Source: Verrucomicrobia bacterium IMCC26134 (lineage in GTDB: Bacteria > Verrucomicrobiota > Verrucomicrobiia > Opitutales > Opitutaceae). From it: a stretch of DNA of 64,000 nucleotides. Shown here in pieces: positions 1-7,188 of this stretch. The stretch lies in assembly GCA_000972765.1 (NCBI GenBank), contig CP011265.1, positions 1,488,001 through 1,552,000 on the forward strand, in the 5' to 3' direction. Under the pieces are notes generated by a model. It saw only the letters and a program-made list of their open reading frames with translations. It was not told the origin of the DNA and made no database searches. Position 1 is the first letter of the stretch; every line of letters begins with the position of its first letter. The position numbers and the translations under genes are program-made.

Positions 1-59
1 GCGGCCGGCGGGAGGCAGGCGCCGGGAGAAAAAACTTCGGTGAGCGGAGACGGGCGCAT
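1..59 (-). CDS. Possible 5' end of an unidentified gene downstream of folK, truncated by the window edge
   Basis: An ATG at 59 opens a minus-strand frame with no stop for the remaining 19 codons, beginning MRPSPLTEVF. It lies just after the folK stop, so it could be the next gene of a folate or cofactor operon. There is too little sequence to assign a family, and the frame may be chance in this GC-rich DNA. Confidence 0.25.
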   Translation of the reverse strand, partial: MRPSPLTEVFSPGACLPPA

Positions 60-63
60 GGGC

Positions 64-585
64 TCAGGCGTAGGCCGGGAGGCGGACGATGCCGACGAGG
101 TCGAGCGCGGCGAGGTGGACGGAGACGGGGCGGCCGGCGAGGACGAGATCCGGCGCGACATCGGCGAGCGGGGCGAGCACGAAGGCGCGTTCCAACAGGC
201 GCGGGTGGGGCAGGGTCAGGCGCGGGTCGTCGAGCACGGTTCCACCGTGGAGGAGCAGATCCAGATCGAGGGTGCGTGGCCCCCAGCGTTCGCGACGGAC
301 GCGCCCCCGGGCCTGCTCGATGGCGAGCAGGTGGTCGAGCAGGGTGAGCGGGGCCAGCGAGGTGGCGAGGGCGGCGACGGCGTTAAAATAGTTTTGCTGG
401 CCGGCGGGGCCGACGGGAGCGGTCTCGTAGGTGGCGGAGACGGCGATCAGGCGGGTGCCGGGCAAGGCCCCGAGCGCGGTCACGGCGGCGGCGACATGGG
501 CGGCGCGGTCGCCGAGGTTGCTGCCGAGGGCGACGTAGGCGGTGACGCTGGTGGCTGGCGCGGATGAAGGGATGCCGGAACTCAA
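64..585 (-). CDS. folK: 2-amino-4-hydroxy-6-hydroxymethyldihydropteridine pyrophosphokinase (HPPK)
   Basis: Cytoplasmic folate enzyme that transfers pyrophosphate from ATP to 6-hydroxymethyl-7,8-dihydropterin. The 173-residue product fits the family length. It shows the N-terminal YVALGSNLGDR strand and loop, the central RGRVRRERWGPRTLDLDLLL block containing the paired Mg-binding aspartates, and the following LPHPRLLERAFVLAPLADVAP. No ATG is available in frame upstream of YVALGSN, so the start appears to be TTG at 585. The gene follows folB by about 19 bp on the same strand, and the two catalyse consecutive steps of folate synthesis, so a two-gene operon is likely. Identification is firm; only the start is uncertain. 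Confidence 0.93.
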   Translation of the reverse strand: MSSGIPSSAPATSVTAYVALGSNLGDRAAHVAAAVTALGALPGTRLIAVSATYETAPVGPAGQQNYFNAVAALATSLAPLTLLDHLLAIEQARGRVRRERWGPRTLDLDLLLHGGTVLDDPRLTLPHPRLLERAFVLAPLADVAPDLVLAGRPVSVHLAALDLVGIVRLPAYA

Positions 586-604
586 GGGGAGGGGAGCAGC
601 GAGC

Positions 605-967
605 TCAGCGGGCGAGCGAGACGGTGATGGCGACGCCGGAGTGGTTGCCCGGGATGGGGGCGTGGGGCTTGTGCAAAGTCAGGGTGGCGGAAAGCACGCG
701 GGGATGGGCGGCGAGCACGGCGGAGAGGATGCGTTGGGAGAGGGCTTCGATGAGGGCGTAGCGCTCCTTTTCGACGATGTCGCGGCACAGGGCTTGGACC
801 TCGGCGTAGTTGACGGTGTGGGCGAGATCGTCGCTGGCAGCGGCATCGGCGATGTTTACCCGCAGATCGAGATCAAGGATGAAGGGCTGGCCGAGCACGG
901 CCTCCTCTGGCAGCACACCGTGGCGGCCGTGAAAGCGAAGGGATTTGAGGTGAATGGTGGCGAGCAT
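605..967 (-). CDS. folB: Dihydroneopterin aldolase
   Basis: Converts 7,8-dihydroneopterin to 6-hydroxymethyl-dihydropterin and glycolaldehyde, the step before FolK. The 120-residue product matches the single-domain FolB fold. It has RFHGRHGVLPEE near the N-terminus, with the substrate-binding glutamate, then LAHTVNYAEV in the middle and the C-terminal TLHKPHAPIPG strand with the conserved lysine. The start is the ATG at 967. It lies directly upstream of folK in the same direction with a gap of about 19 bp, consistent with co-transcription. Nothing in the sequence looks degraded. Confidence 0.93.
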   Translation of the reverse strand: MLATIHLKSLRFHGRHGVLPEEAVLGQPFILDLDLRVNIADAAASDDLAHTVNYAEVQALCRDIVEKERYALIEALSQRILSAVLAAHPRVLSATLTLHKPHAPIPGNHSGVAITVSLAR

Positions 968-1048
968 GACGAAGGTGGGTTCAGGAGCGTGCCCGAAATC
1001 AAAGCGTTGGCCACCGCCTTAAAATGCCAAGGCTGGTGTAGCAGGCGC

Positions 1049-1900
1049 TCATTCTTTCGCCTCGGCTTCTTGTAGGTCTTTGAGTGTTTTTCCGTCTTTT
1101 GTCTTCCAGTCCACGCGGCCGTTGGCAGCTCGTCCCTGCACGACTCCGGCGGCGGTGGATGGCGATGGGAAAACGTAGTCCTGTGCGAACGCGTAGCCCT
1201 CACCCGCAGGCTTCAATACCCCGTTAGAAATCAAAGCGGCACGCAGCTCTTTCAGATACGCGTGGCAGGACGGGACTTCGCCTTTGACCGCACCACTGCC
1301 GGTGCGGACGACAAACCCATCGTGTGTTTCCATGCCTTCAGCTTTGATGCCTTTGGCGGTGATGAAGAGTAGCTTCGCGCTTTTTTGTATCAGGGCAGCG
1401 GCAGTGAATACGCTGAGTCCGAGCACGGGAAAGCAGAGCATCATCTCGGATAGGAATCCTTCGGCATCCGCAGCATCGGCTTCAGAGAGCGATGGTAGAG
1501 CGGGCGCGTTTCCATTATCCAAAACGCATCGCTTGGCTTGCGTGGCAAAGGAGATCAGGCGTGATTCTATATACTGCACATGCGCCTTGTTTAAATTCTC
1601 GTCTTTGCTCGTGAAGGCAATGCAACTTGTCCAAAAATCCTTCTTCGCTGCATGTTGCTCGAGGCGAGGTTTGATCGGGTCGCCTTCGCCTACATACACA
1701 CGCGGTAAGCCTGATTCTTCCGGCGGGCCGACCAACACGTAAACGCCGGTGCGGGATAATTCACGACGACTCTTTGCTTTGCCCATCAATGCCCTAGGGA
1801 TGACGATGCCAGCACCGCTCCAGTTTGATTTCTCGATAGTGCGCAGGCCGTCGGGGTCGCCGCCGGGAAGGAATATTTTGATTGAATAGGGTTTGTTCAT
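1049..1900 (-). CDS. GIY-YIG nuclease-like protein with C-terminal DUF4357
   Basis: A protein of about 283 residues when started at the ATG at 1900; a TTG at 1948 would add 16 residues that look unconserved. The N-terminal third carries a GIY-YIG-like core, with GVYVLVGPPEE, then RVYVGEGD, a downstream R and HVQYIESRLI, which contributes the metal-binding glutamate. The C-terminal 80 residues match DUF4357: DYVFPSPSTAAGVVQGRAANGRV is followed by WKTKDGKTLKDL. Proteins of this architecture are usually accessory genes near restriction or other defence loci, and the target is unknown. It sits next to a RhuM-family gene on the same strand, between folB and an unrelated phosphoesterase, which suggests an inserted accessory pair. 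Nuclease activity is inferred from the motif only. Confidence 0.8.
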   Translation of the reverse strand: MNKPYSIKIFLPGGDPDGLRTIEKSNWSGAGIVIPRALMGKAKSRRELSRTGVYVLVGPPEESGLPRVYVGEGDPIKPRLEQHAAKKDFWTSCIAFTSKDENLNKAHVQYIESRLISFATQAKRCVLDNGNAPALPSLSEADAADAEGFLSEMMLCFPVLGLSVFTAAALIQKSAKLLFITAKGIKAEGMETHDGFVVRTGSGAVKGEVPSCHAYLKELRAALISNGVLKPAGEGYAFAQDYVFPSPSTAAGVVQGRAANGRVDWKTKDGKTLKDLQEAEAKE

Positions 1901-2101
1901 TGATCGGAGAATGTTTCGGTTGGGCTTGCTACGCTCAAGTTTTACCAACGCAAAGCGCCGTAGTTTTGGAGCTAGTCGAAATTATCAAAGTGCTGATCGG
2001 TGTGGTCGTAGTCGCCTCGATGTCGCGAAGAGCGATAAGGCGTAAATATCGAAATCCGATTATCGAATACCGAAGGGGACTGCGGCTGATGGAGGGGCGG
2101 C

Positions 2102-3151
2102 TCATGGTTTCGGCGGATTGGGCTTCTTCGGCTTTGGAAGCTTCTTCAAATCCGTCACGGCCTTATCAAAATCAAAATCCACCGTGCGCGGCTGCGAATC
2201 CACGAATTTCCGGTAACGATCATATTCCAGCTCCGCCTTCATCTTCGCTTGCTCGGCGGAAATTTTACCCGCGTGGTCGAGCAGCTCGTGCTCGGAGAGC
2301 TTTAGGAAATCATCCAGCTTCGTGATCCAGTCGCGCATCGTCATCACCTTGCGCTGGAGCGCCCGCAATTCGGCAAATTCGATGTAGGCGTTCACGATCC
2401 GGTTCAGCGTGCCGAGCTCTTCGCCATCGAGATAGTTTTTGGCGATGGACACGTCCTCTTTGCGAACGATGCCGCCAGGGCGCGTCGTCTTCAGCCCCAT
2501 GAACGGCTGGCCCGCATCCACCCGCTCATGGATCACCTCCGCCGCCGTCTGTCCGTGTGCCGCCCAGTGCATTTTGTTCTGCACCGTGGCAAAGAACTGC
2601 TGTGACGCTTCCGTGTTCGGCGTGTAGTCCACACTCGTCGCGTAAATATCGAGCACCTTTTGGTAGAAACGACGTTCAGAGGAGCGGACGTCGCGGATAC
2701 GCTCCAGTTGCTCATCGAAGTAATCCTTCTGCCCCTTGCCCGGCGGGTTTTTAAGCCGTTCGTCGTCCATGGTGAAGCCCTTCACCAAATATTCGCTCAA
2801 GCGTGCCGTCGCCCACTGGCGAAACTGCGTGCCCCGATGGCTGCGCACGCGGAAACCGACGGCGAGGATGGCGTCCAGATTGTAGTGCTCTATCTCCCGT
2901 GCCACCTCCCGGCGTCCCTCGCTTCGAACTATTCGGAATTTCCGAATAGTTGCTGCTCTGGCCAGTTCCTCCTCTGTGTAAATTCCTTTCAGATGCTCGT
3001 TCACGGTCGGCACTGTGACTTGAAAAAGCTCGGCAATTTGCGCCTGCGTCAGCCACAGCGTTTCGTTCTCCAACCGGCACTGGATGCGGGTGCGGCCGTC
3101 CTCCGTCTGATAGAGGATGATTTCGGAATTGGGCAGTGGTTCGTCGCTCAT
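2102..3151 (-). CDS. RhuM-family (virulence RhuM) protein
   Basis: A 349-residue protein of the RhuM family, named after a Salmonella pathogenicity-island gene; the biochemical role is not established. Visible family features are the N-terminal ILYQTEDGRTRIQCRLENE, then LWLTQAQIAELF with helix-turn-helix character, TVNEHLKGIY, HYNLDAILAVGFRVRSHRGT, FRQWATARLSEYLVKGF, and the C-terminal FMGLKTTRPGG and AKNYLDGEELGTLNRIVNAY segments. The tail is lysine- and proline-rich. The ATG at 3151 gives the standard start MSDEPLPNSEI. A perfect 11-bp inverted repeat lies inside the coding sequence at 2927-2951. The gene precedes the GIY-YIG/DUF4357 gene on the same strand by about 200 bp. Family assignment is firm; function is open. 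Confidence 0.88.
   Translation of the reverse strand: MSDEPLPNSEIILYQTEDGRTRIQCRLENETLWLTQAQIAELFQVTVPTVNEHLKGIYTEEELARAATIRKFRIVRSEGRREVAREIEHYNLDAILAVGFRVRSHRGTQFRQWATARLSEYLVKGFTMDDERLKNPPGKGQKDYFDEQLERIRDVRSSERRFYQKVLDIYATSVDYTPNTEASQQFFATVQNKMHWAAHGQTAAEVIHERVDAGQPFMGLKTTRPGGIVRKEDVSIAKNYLDGEELGTLNRIVNAYIEFAELRALQRKVMTMRDWITKLDDFLKLSEHELLDHAGKISAEQAKMKAELEYDRYRKFVDSQPRTVDFDFDKAVTDLKKLPKPKKPNPPKP
2927..2951. repeat. Perfect 11-bp inverted repeat inside the RhuM gene
   Basis: AACTATTCGGA at 2927-2937 is mirrored by TCCGAATAGTT at 2941-2951 with a 3-nt spacer. Read on the minus strand, the element encodes TIRKFRIV within RhuM. It could form a hairpin in DNA or RNA or be a recombination-prone site. 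Codon constraint alone does not obviously require the symmetry. Confidence 0.7.
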
Positions 3152-3372
3152 AGAAGCCTAGTCTTTTCGTAACCGAAGCGAGCTATGCGCGCGCGCTGAG
3201 GTAGTGATCTTTGTGAGGTGCGCTTTGGGGCGGCGCAACAGCGGTTTCGTGAAAAACCGGACGCTGGAGGACGGAGGCGTAAACGACGGAAAGCGGGCGG
3301 CGAAGGTGGATGCGGAATTTTTCTTGGAAACGCAGTGGCGGAAAGTCGGGAACGTCGTTTGGCTGGGCGGAC

Positions 3373-4218
3373 ATGCGCATCGCCATCATCGCCGACATCC
3401 ACGGTAACCTCGCTGCATTGGAGGCAGTGCTGGCTGACGTTGAGGCGCTCAAACCCGACCGCTTGATGGTGGCGGGCGACGTGGTGGACGGCGGCCCGGA
3501 CTCGGCGGCGTGCTGGGAGCGGGTAAAGGCCCTCGGGTGCCCCGTGCTGCGCGGCAACCACGAGCGTTATGTTTTCGACTACGGGACACCCCGGGCGGAC
3601 CCCGCCTGGGCCTCGCCGCAGTTCGCTCCGCTTCGGGTGGCGTTGGCGGAACTCAGCACGGTCCAGATAGCGGAGATGGCGGCCTTGCCGACGATTTGGA
3701 GCGAGGCCTCGGCGCCTGGTTTGCTCGTGGTGCATGCCTCGCTGCGGAGCGACAACGACTCGATCTTTCCCTACACGGCGGATGCGCAGATAGACCCGAT
3801 GTTTCCCGGAATCGGCGCCGATGTGCGGGTGGTCGTGCGCGGGCATAATCACTTTTGCAGTCAACGGGAGTGGGGGACGCGCCGGATCGTGACGACGGGC
3901 AGCGTGGGGCTGGCGCAGGACGGGAATCCGGCGGCGCAATATGTGGTGCTCGAGCAAAGCAGCGCGGCGGAGGAGACTGGAGCGTGGTCGGTGCGGCACC
4001 GGATGGTGCGTTACGACGTGGGCGCTACGCTGAGGCGCTTTCACGAGAGCGGTTACCTCGAACGCTCCGGTCCGCTGGGGAAACTTTTTTATCGCGAAGT
4101 GGAGACGGCGACGCACCAGGTGGTGCCGTTTCTGCGATTTTACGGCGCGTCGCGGGCGCACGGGATGCACTGGACGCTGGAGGAGACGCTGCGGCGCTTT
4201 CAGGCGGGAATGGAGTGA
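3373..4218 (+). CDS. Metallophosphoesterase, calcineurin-like (YfcE/diadenosine-tetraphosphatase-like group)
   Basis: About 281 residues. The ATG at 3373 starts directly at MRIAIIADIHGNLAALEAVL, the first metal-binding block (DxH); the longer upstream frame adds an unconserved arginine-rich stretch. Further blocks are LMVAGDVVDGGP (GD), VLRGNHERYVF (GNHE), LLVVHASLRS and VVRGHNHF (GHxH), giving a complete dinuclear metal site. The family hydrolyses phosphomono- or phosphodiesters or dinucleoside polyphosphates, and the substrate cannot be told from sequence. It is transcribed towards the MacAB-TPR operon and away from RhuM, so it is probably monocistronic. The domain identity is certain and the exact function is not. 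Confidence 0.85.
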   Translation: MRIAIIADIHGNLAALEAVLADVEALKPDRLMVAGDVVDGGPDSAACWERVKALGCPVLRGNHERYVFDYGTPRADPAWASPQFAPLRVALAELSTVQIAEMAALPTIWSEASAPGLLVVHASLRSDNDSIFPYTADAQIDPMFPGIGADVRVVVRGHNHFCSQREWGTRRIVTTGSVGLAQDGNPAAQYVVLEQSSAAEETGAWSVRHRMVRYDVGATLRRFHESGYLERSGPLGKLFYREVETATHQVVPFLRFYGASRAHGMHWTLEETLRRFQAGME

Positions 4219-4233
4219 GCTTTAGCCGGGCGA

Positions 4234-5139
4234 TTAGTTTGGGGTTCCTGACACGCGTTGGAGTGCTTCGGTGGCGGGGGTGAAGGTGGGCGACTCGGTC
4301 AGGGCGAGGGTATAGGCGGCGCGTGCGGCGGGACGATCACCGCGTTTTTCGGCGATGAGACCTAGGTGGTAATTCACGTCGGCGCGGGCGGGTTCGCCGG
4401 GCTGCGGCGCGAGTTCCAAGCAACGTCGCAGTGCGGCTTCGCCGTCGGCGAGGCGCAGGCCGGACTCCGACACGGTGCGGCCGAGGAGAAAGAGGGCCAC
4501 GTAGTCGCCGGGCCGGGCGATGAGGGCGGCATCGCAGATGGCGAGGGCTTCGGGATAACGCTTGTCATCGATGAGCAACGAGGCGTTCCAGACCGCGCCG
4601 CGCACCGGGTCGATTTGGGCGAGGGCTTCCGCGTGGGCGCGGGCTTTTCCCCGGTCGCCACCGGCGAGGGCGGGGGCCTTGCGATAAAATTGAATCAGGC
4701 CCTCGCGCAATCTGGGGGCGCGCGGGTCGAGGGTGACGGCATGCTCCAGCGCGGCGCGGCCGCGGCGGGCGAGTAGAAGGGCGCGGAAGCCGGAGCCGAG
4801 CTCACCGGCTCGGAGCAGGAGCTGACCACCGTAGGCACCGAGCAGGGGGGCGTCCTCCGGGCGGGTTTCGACGGCGTCTTTTAACAACGTGATGGCCTCG
4901 TCGCGCCGGTGGAGACGGCCGAGCACCTCGGCGAGGAGAAGGCGGGCTTCGAGGTTGTCCGGTTCGCGGGCGAGGAGGGTGGCGAGGGGCTCGCGGGCCT
5001 CGGGGAGGCGGGAAGTGGCGATGAGGCGGCGGGCCTCGGCGAGGGTCTCGCTTGCGGGCGGCGAAGGGTAGGCTGAGAGCAGGCCGGTGGTGGCGATCAG
5101 AAGGAGGGCGAGCCGAAGACTGGCGGGCTTTTGCGACAC
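4234..5139 (-). CDS. Secreted or periplasmic tetratricopeptide-repeat protein
   Basis: 301 residues starting at a GTG at 5139. A signal peptide-like stretch LRLALLLIATTGLLSAYPSP is followed by TPR helices almost to the end, such as EARRLIATSRLPEAREPL, LLAEVLGRLHRRDEAITLL, ALAICDAALIARPGDYVALFLLG and YHLGLIAEKRGDRPAARAAY. There is no catalytic motif, so it probably acts as a protein-interaction module outside the cytoplasmic membrane. It starts 16 bp after the MacB-type permease stop on the same strand, so it is probably the last gene of the efflux operon and could help assemble or scaffold the export machinery. That role is inferred from position only. Confidence 0.75.
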   Translation of the reverse strand: MSQKPASLRLALLLIATTGLLSAYPSPPASETLAEARRLIATSRLPEAREPLATLLAREPDNLEARLLLAEVLGRLHRRDEAITLLKDAVETRPEDAPLLGAYGGQLLLRAGELGSGFRALLLARRGRAALEHAVTLDPRAPRLREGLIQFYRKAPALAGGDRGKARAHAEALAQIDPVRGAVWNASLLIDDKRYPEALAICDAALIARPGDYVALFLLGRTVSESGLRLADGEAALRRCLELAPQPGEPARADVNYHLGLIAEKRGDRPAARAAYTLALTESPTFTPATEALQRVSGTPN

Positions 5140-5155
5140 GGCGGGGGGCCGGGTT

Positions 5156-6364
5156 TTACTCGAAGCGGAGGGCTTCGATGGGGTCGAGCTGGGCGGCCTT
5201 GTGGGCGGGGTAGAAGCCGAAAAGCACGCCGACGATTGCGGAGAAACCGACGGCTAGAAGGATGGCGTTGGTGGAGACGAGCACGGGCCAGCCGTTGAGA
5301 ACGGAAAGGCTTTGGGAAATACCGATGCCGAGGAGCACGCCGATGATGCCGCCGAGACTGCTGAGCACCATCGCCTCGATGAGGAATTGCACGCGGATAT
5401 CGCGATCATGCGCGCCGATGGCGAGGCGGATGCCGATCTCGCGGGTGCGTTCGGTGACGGAGACGAGCATGATGTTCATGATGCCGATGCCTCCGACCAG
5501 GAGGGATACGCCGGCGATGGCGCCGAGCAGGCTGGTCATGACGCGGGTGGTGGCGGTGGCGGTCTGGGCGAGCTCGAGCTGGTTGCGCACGGTGAAGTCG
5601 GCCTCGCGGACGGCGTGACGCTGCAGGAGCAGGGCGGAGATGTCGTCCTGGATGCGTTGCATGGCCTCCGGCGCGCTGGCCTCGATCATGATGGAGCTGA
5701 CGGTGGTGCGGCGGTTGATGCGGCGCATGTGGGTGGTGTAGGGCACGACCACGGTGTCGTCCTGATCCTGGCCGAAGAAGTTAAAGCCCTTGCTCTTGAG
5801 GACGCCGCGAATGACGAAGGGTATGTTGCGCACGCGCAGGATCTGGCCAGCGGGATCTACGTCGGGGAAGAGTTGTTTGGCGACGGTCGAACCGAGGACG
5901 CAGACCTTGGCGGCGGAGCGGACATCGGCGTCAGAGAACATGGTGCCGGAGTCGATGTCCCAGGCGCGGATGCTGAGGAAGTCGGGGGATTCGCCGATGA
6001 TCTGGGTGTTCCAATTGAGGCCGTTGGCGAGGACCTGGTTGCGGTCGCGGACCTCGGGCGAGATGGAGACGACGCCGGCGACCTCGCGGGCGATGGCCTC
6101 GGTGTCCTCGACGGTGAGGGTGGAGGCGCTGCCCCAGCCGCCGCGCGCGCCGCCGCTGGAGAAAGATCCGGGGAAGACGGTGACGACATTGCGGCCGAGG
6201 GAGGCGACCTGGGCCTCGACCTGGGACTTGGCGCCGTTGCCGATGCCGACCATGGCGATGACGGCGGCGACTCCGATGATGATGCCGAGGGCGGTGAGGG
6301 CGGAGCGCAGCTTGTTGCGGCGCAGGGCGCGCAGCGCGATGACGGTGGTGGCGATGAGTCTCAT
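5156..6364 (-). CDS. MacB/FtsX-type ABC transporter permease
   Basis: 402 residues. The ATG at 6364 overlaps the stop of the ATPase gene (ATGA), and the protein starts [20 protein letters not shown], typical of MacB permeases. It has an N-terminal membrane helix (ALTALGIIIGVAAVIAMVGIG), a large periplasmic MacB_PCD domain that includes a glycine-rich stretch (PGSFSSGGARGGWGS), and three C-terminal membrane helices around LLGAIAGVSLLVGGIGIMNI, VLSSLGGIIGVLLGIGIS and LLAVGFSAIVGVLFGFYPA. The signature ERTREIGIRLAIGA and the terminal AAQLDPIEALRFE are present. With the ATPase and the MacA-like adaptor it forms a tripartite-type exporter for peptides, antibiotics or lipids. No outer-membrane TolC gene lies beside it. 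Confidence 0.92.
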   Translation of the reverse strand: MRLIATTVIALRALRRNKLRSALTALGIIIGVAAVIAMVGIGNGAKSQVEAQVASLGRNVVTVFPGSFSSGGARGGWGSASTLTVEDTEAIAREVAGVVSISPEVRDRNQVLANGLNWNTQIIGESPDFLSIRAWDIDSGTMFSDADVRSAAKVCVLGSTVAKQLFPDVDPAGQILRVRNIPFVIRGVLKSKGFNFFGQDQDDTVVVPYTTHMRRINRRTTVSSIMIEASAPEAMQRIQDDISALLLQRHAVREADFTVRNQLELAQTATATTRVMTSLLGAIAGVSLLVGGIGIMNIMLVSVTERTREIGIRLAIGAHDRDIRVQFLIEAMVLSSLGGIIGVLLGIGISQSLSVLNGWPVLVSTNAILLAVGFSAIVGVLFGFYPAHKAAQLDPIEALRFE

Positions 6365-7134
6365 GGCGCGACGCTGGTGAGTTTGGCGGCGGATTCGGCG
6401 GAGCGGAGCTTGGCCAGCTGCTCGGAGGCGATGAGCCGGTTGGCGACGGGTTCGTCGCGGACGACGAGGCCGTCGCGCACGACGAGGATGCGTTTGCAGT
6501 AGCTGGCGACGTCGAGCTCGTGGGTGACCATGACGAGGGTGATGCCCTGCTCGTTGAGGCTTTGGAAAACGCCCATGACCTCGATGGAGGTGCGGCTGTC
6601 GAGGTTGCCGGTGGGCTCGTCGGCGAGGAGCAGGCGGGGCTGGTTGACGAGGGCGCGGGCGATGGCGACGCGTTGCTGCTGGCCGCCGGAGAGCTGGGAG
6701 GGGAGGTGATCCGAGCGATCGGCCAGGCCGACGATGGCTAGGGCGGCGAGGGCGCGGCTTTTCATTGCCGCGCGGGCGGGACGCTGCGGGGCGTAGAGCA
6801 TGGGCAGCTCGACGTTTTCGAGGGCGCTGGTGCGGGCGAGCAGATTGAAACCCTGGAACACGAAGCCGAGCTTCTGGTTGCGCAAGTCGGCGCGGGCCTC
6901 GCGGTCCAGGCCGGAGACGTCCACGCCATCGAGGTGGTAGGAACCGGAGGTGGGGCGATCGAGGCACCCGAGGGTGTTCATCAAGGTGGATTTGCCGGAG
7001 CCGGAGGCACCCATGATGGCGACGAACTCGCCAGGCTGGATATCGAGCGAGATACCCCGCACGGCGTGGACCTCGAGGTCGCCGTTGCGGTAGGTTTTGC
7101 GAATATCGCGGAGCTGGACGACGGGCTGGGACAC
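6361..7134 (-). CDS. MacB/LolD-type ABC transporter ATPase
   Basis: 257 residues from a GTG at 7134. Walker A (GASGSGKST) is near residue 42, the Q-loop is [11 protein letters not shown], the ABC signature is [15 protein letters not shown], Walker B is [12 protein letters not shown] and the switch histidine is in [21 protein letters not shown] and DEPTGNLD are typical of the MacB/LolD subfamily. The ATPase is a separate polypeptide, unlike E. coli MacB where it is fused to the permease, and it is translationally coupled to the permease by a 4-bp overlap. It powers the adjacent export system from the cytoplasmic face. The leader contains a CTAG-rich 24-bp repeat at 7155-7178. Confidence 0.92.
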   Translation of the reverse strand: MSQPVVQLRDIRKTYRNGDLEVHAVRGISLDIQPGEFVAIMGASGSGKSTLMNTLGCLDRPTSGSYHLDGVDVSGLDREARADLRNQKLGFVFQGFNLLARTSALENVELPMLYAPQRPARAAMKSRALAALAIVGLADRSDHLPSQLSGGQQQRVAIARALVNQPRLLLADEPTGNLDSRTSIEVMGVFQSLNEQGITLVMVTHELDVASYCKRILVVRDGLVVRDEPVANRLIASEQLAKLRSAESAAKLTSVAP

Positions 7135-7154
7135 GAGGAGACGGGGAGGTGGGC

Positions 7155-7178
7155 TAGTTGCTAGGCGCCAGTTGCTAG
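7155..7178 (-). repeat. CTAG-rich 24-bp leader repeat, copy 1
   Basis: The segment begins TAGTTGCTAG and ends CTAG on the plus strand. It matches 19 of 24 positions of the segment at 47551-47574. Both copies sit just upstream (20-30 bp) of the start codon of a minus-strand gene. No function is known to me. Confidence 0.55.
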
Positions 7179-7188
7179 ATCGAAAGCG

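Noticed and set aside
5312-6502. Long plus-strand open frame of 396 codons opposite the efflux genes
   Set aside because: Acidic, Gly/Asp-rich composition typical of an antisense shadow in GC-rich DNA; the minus-strand permease and ATPase explain the region.
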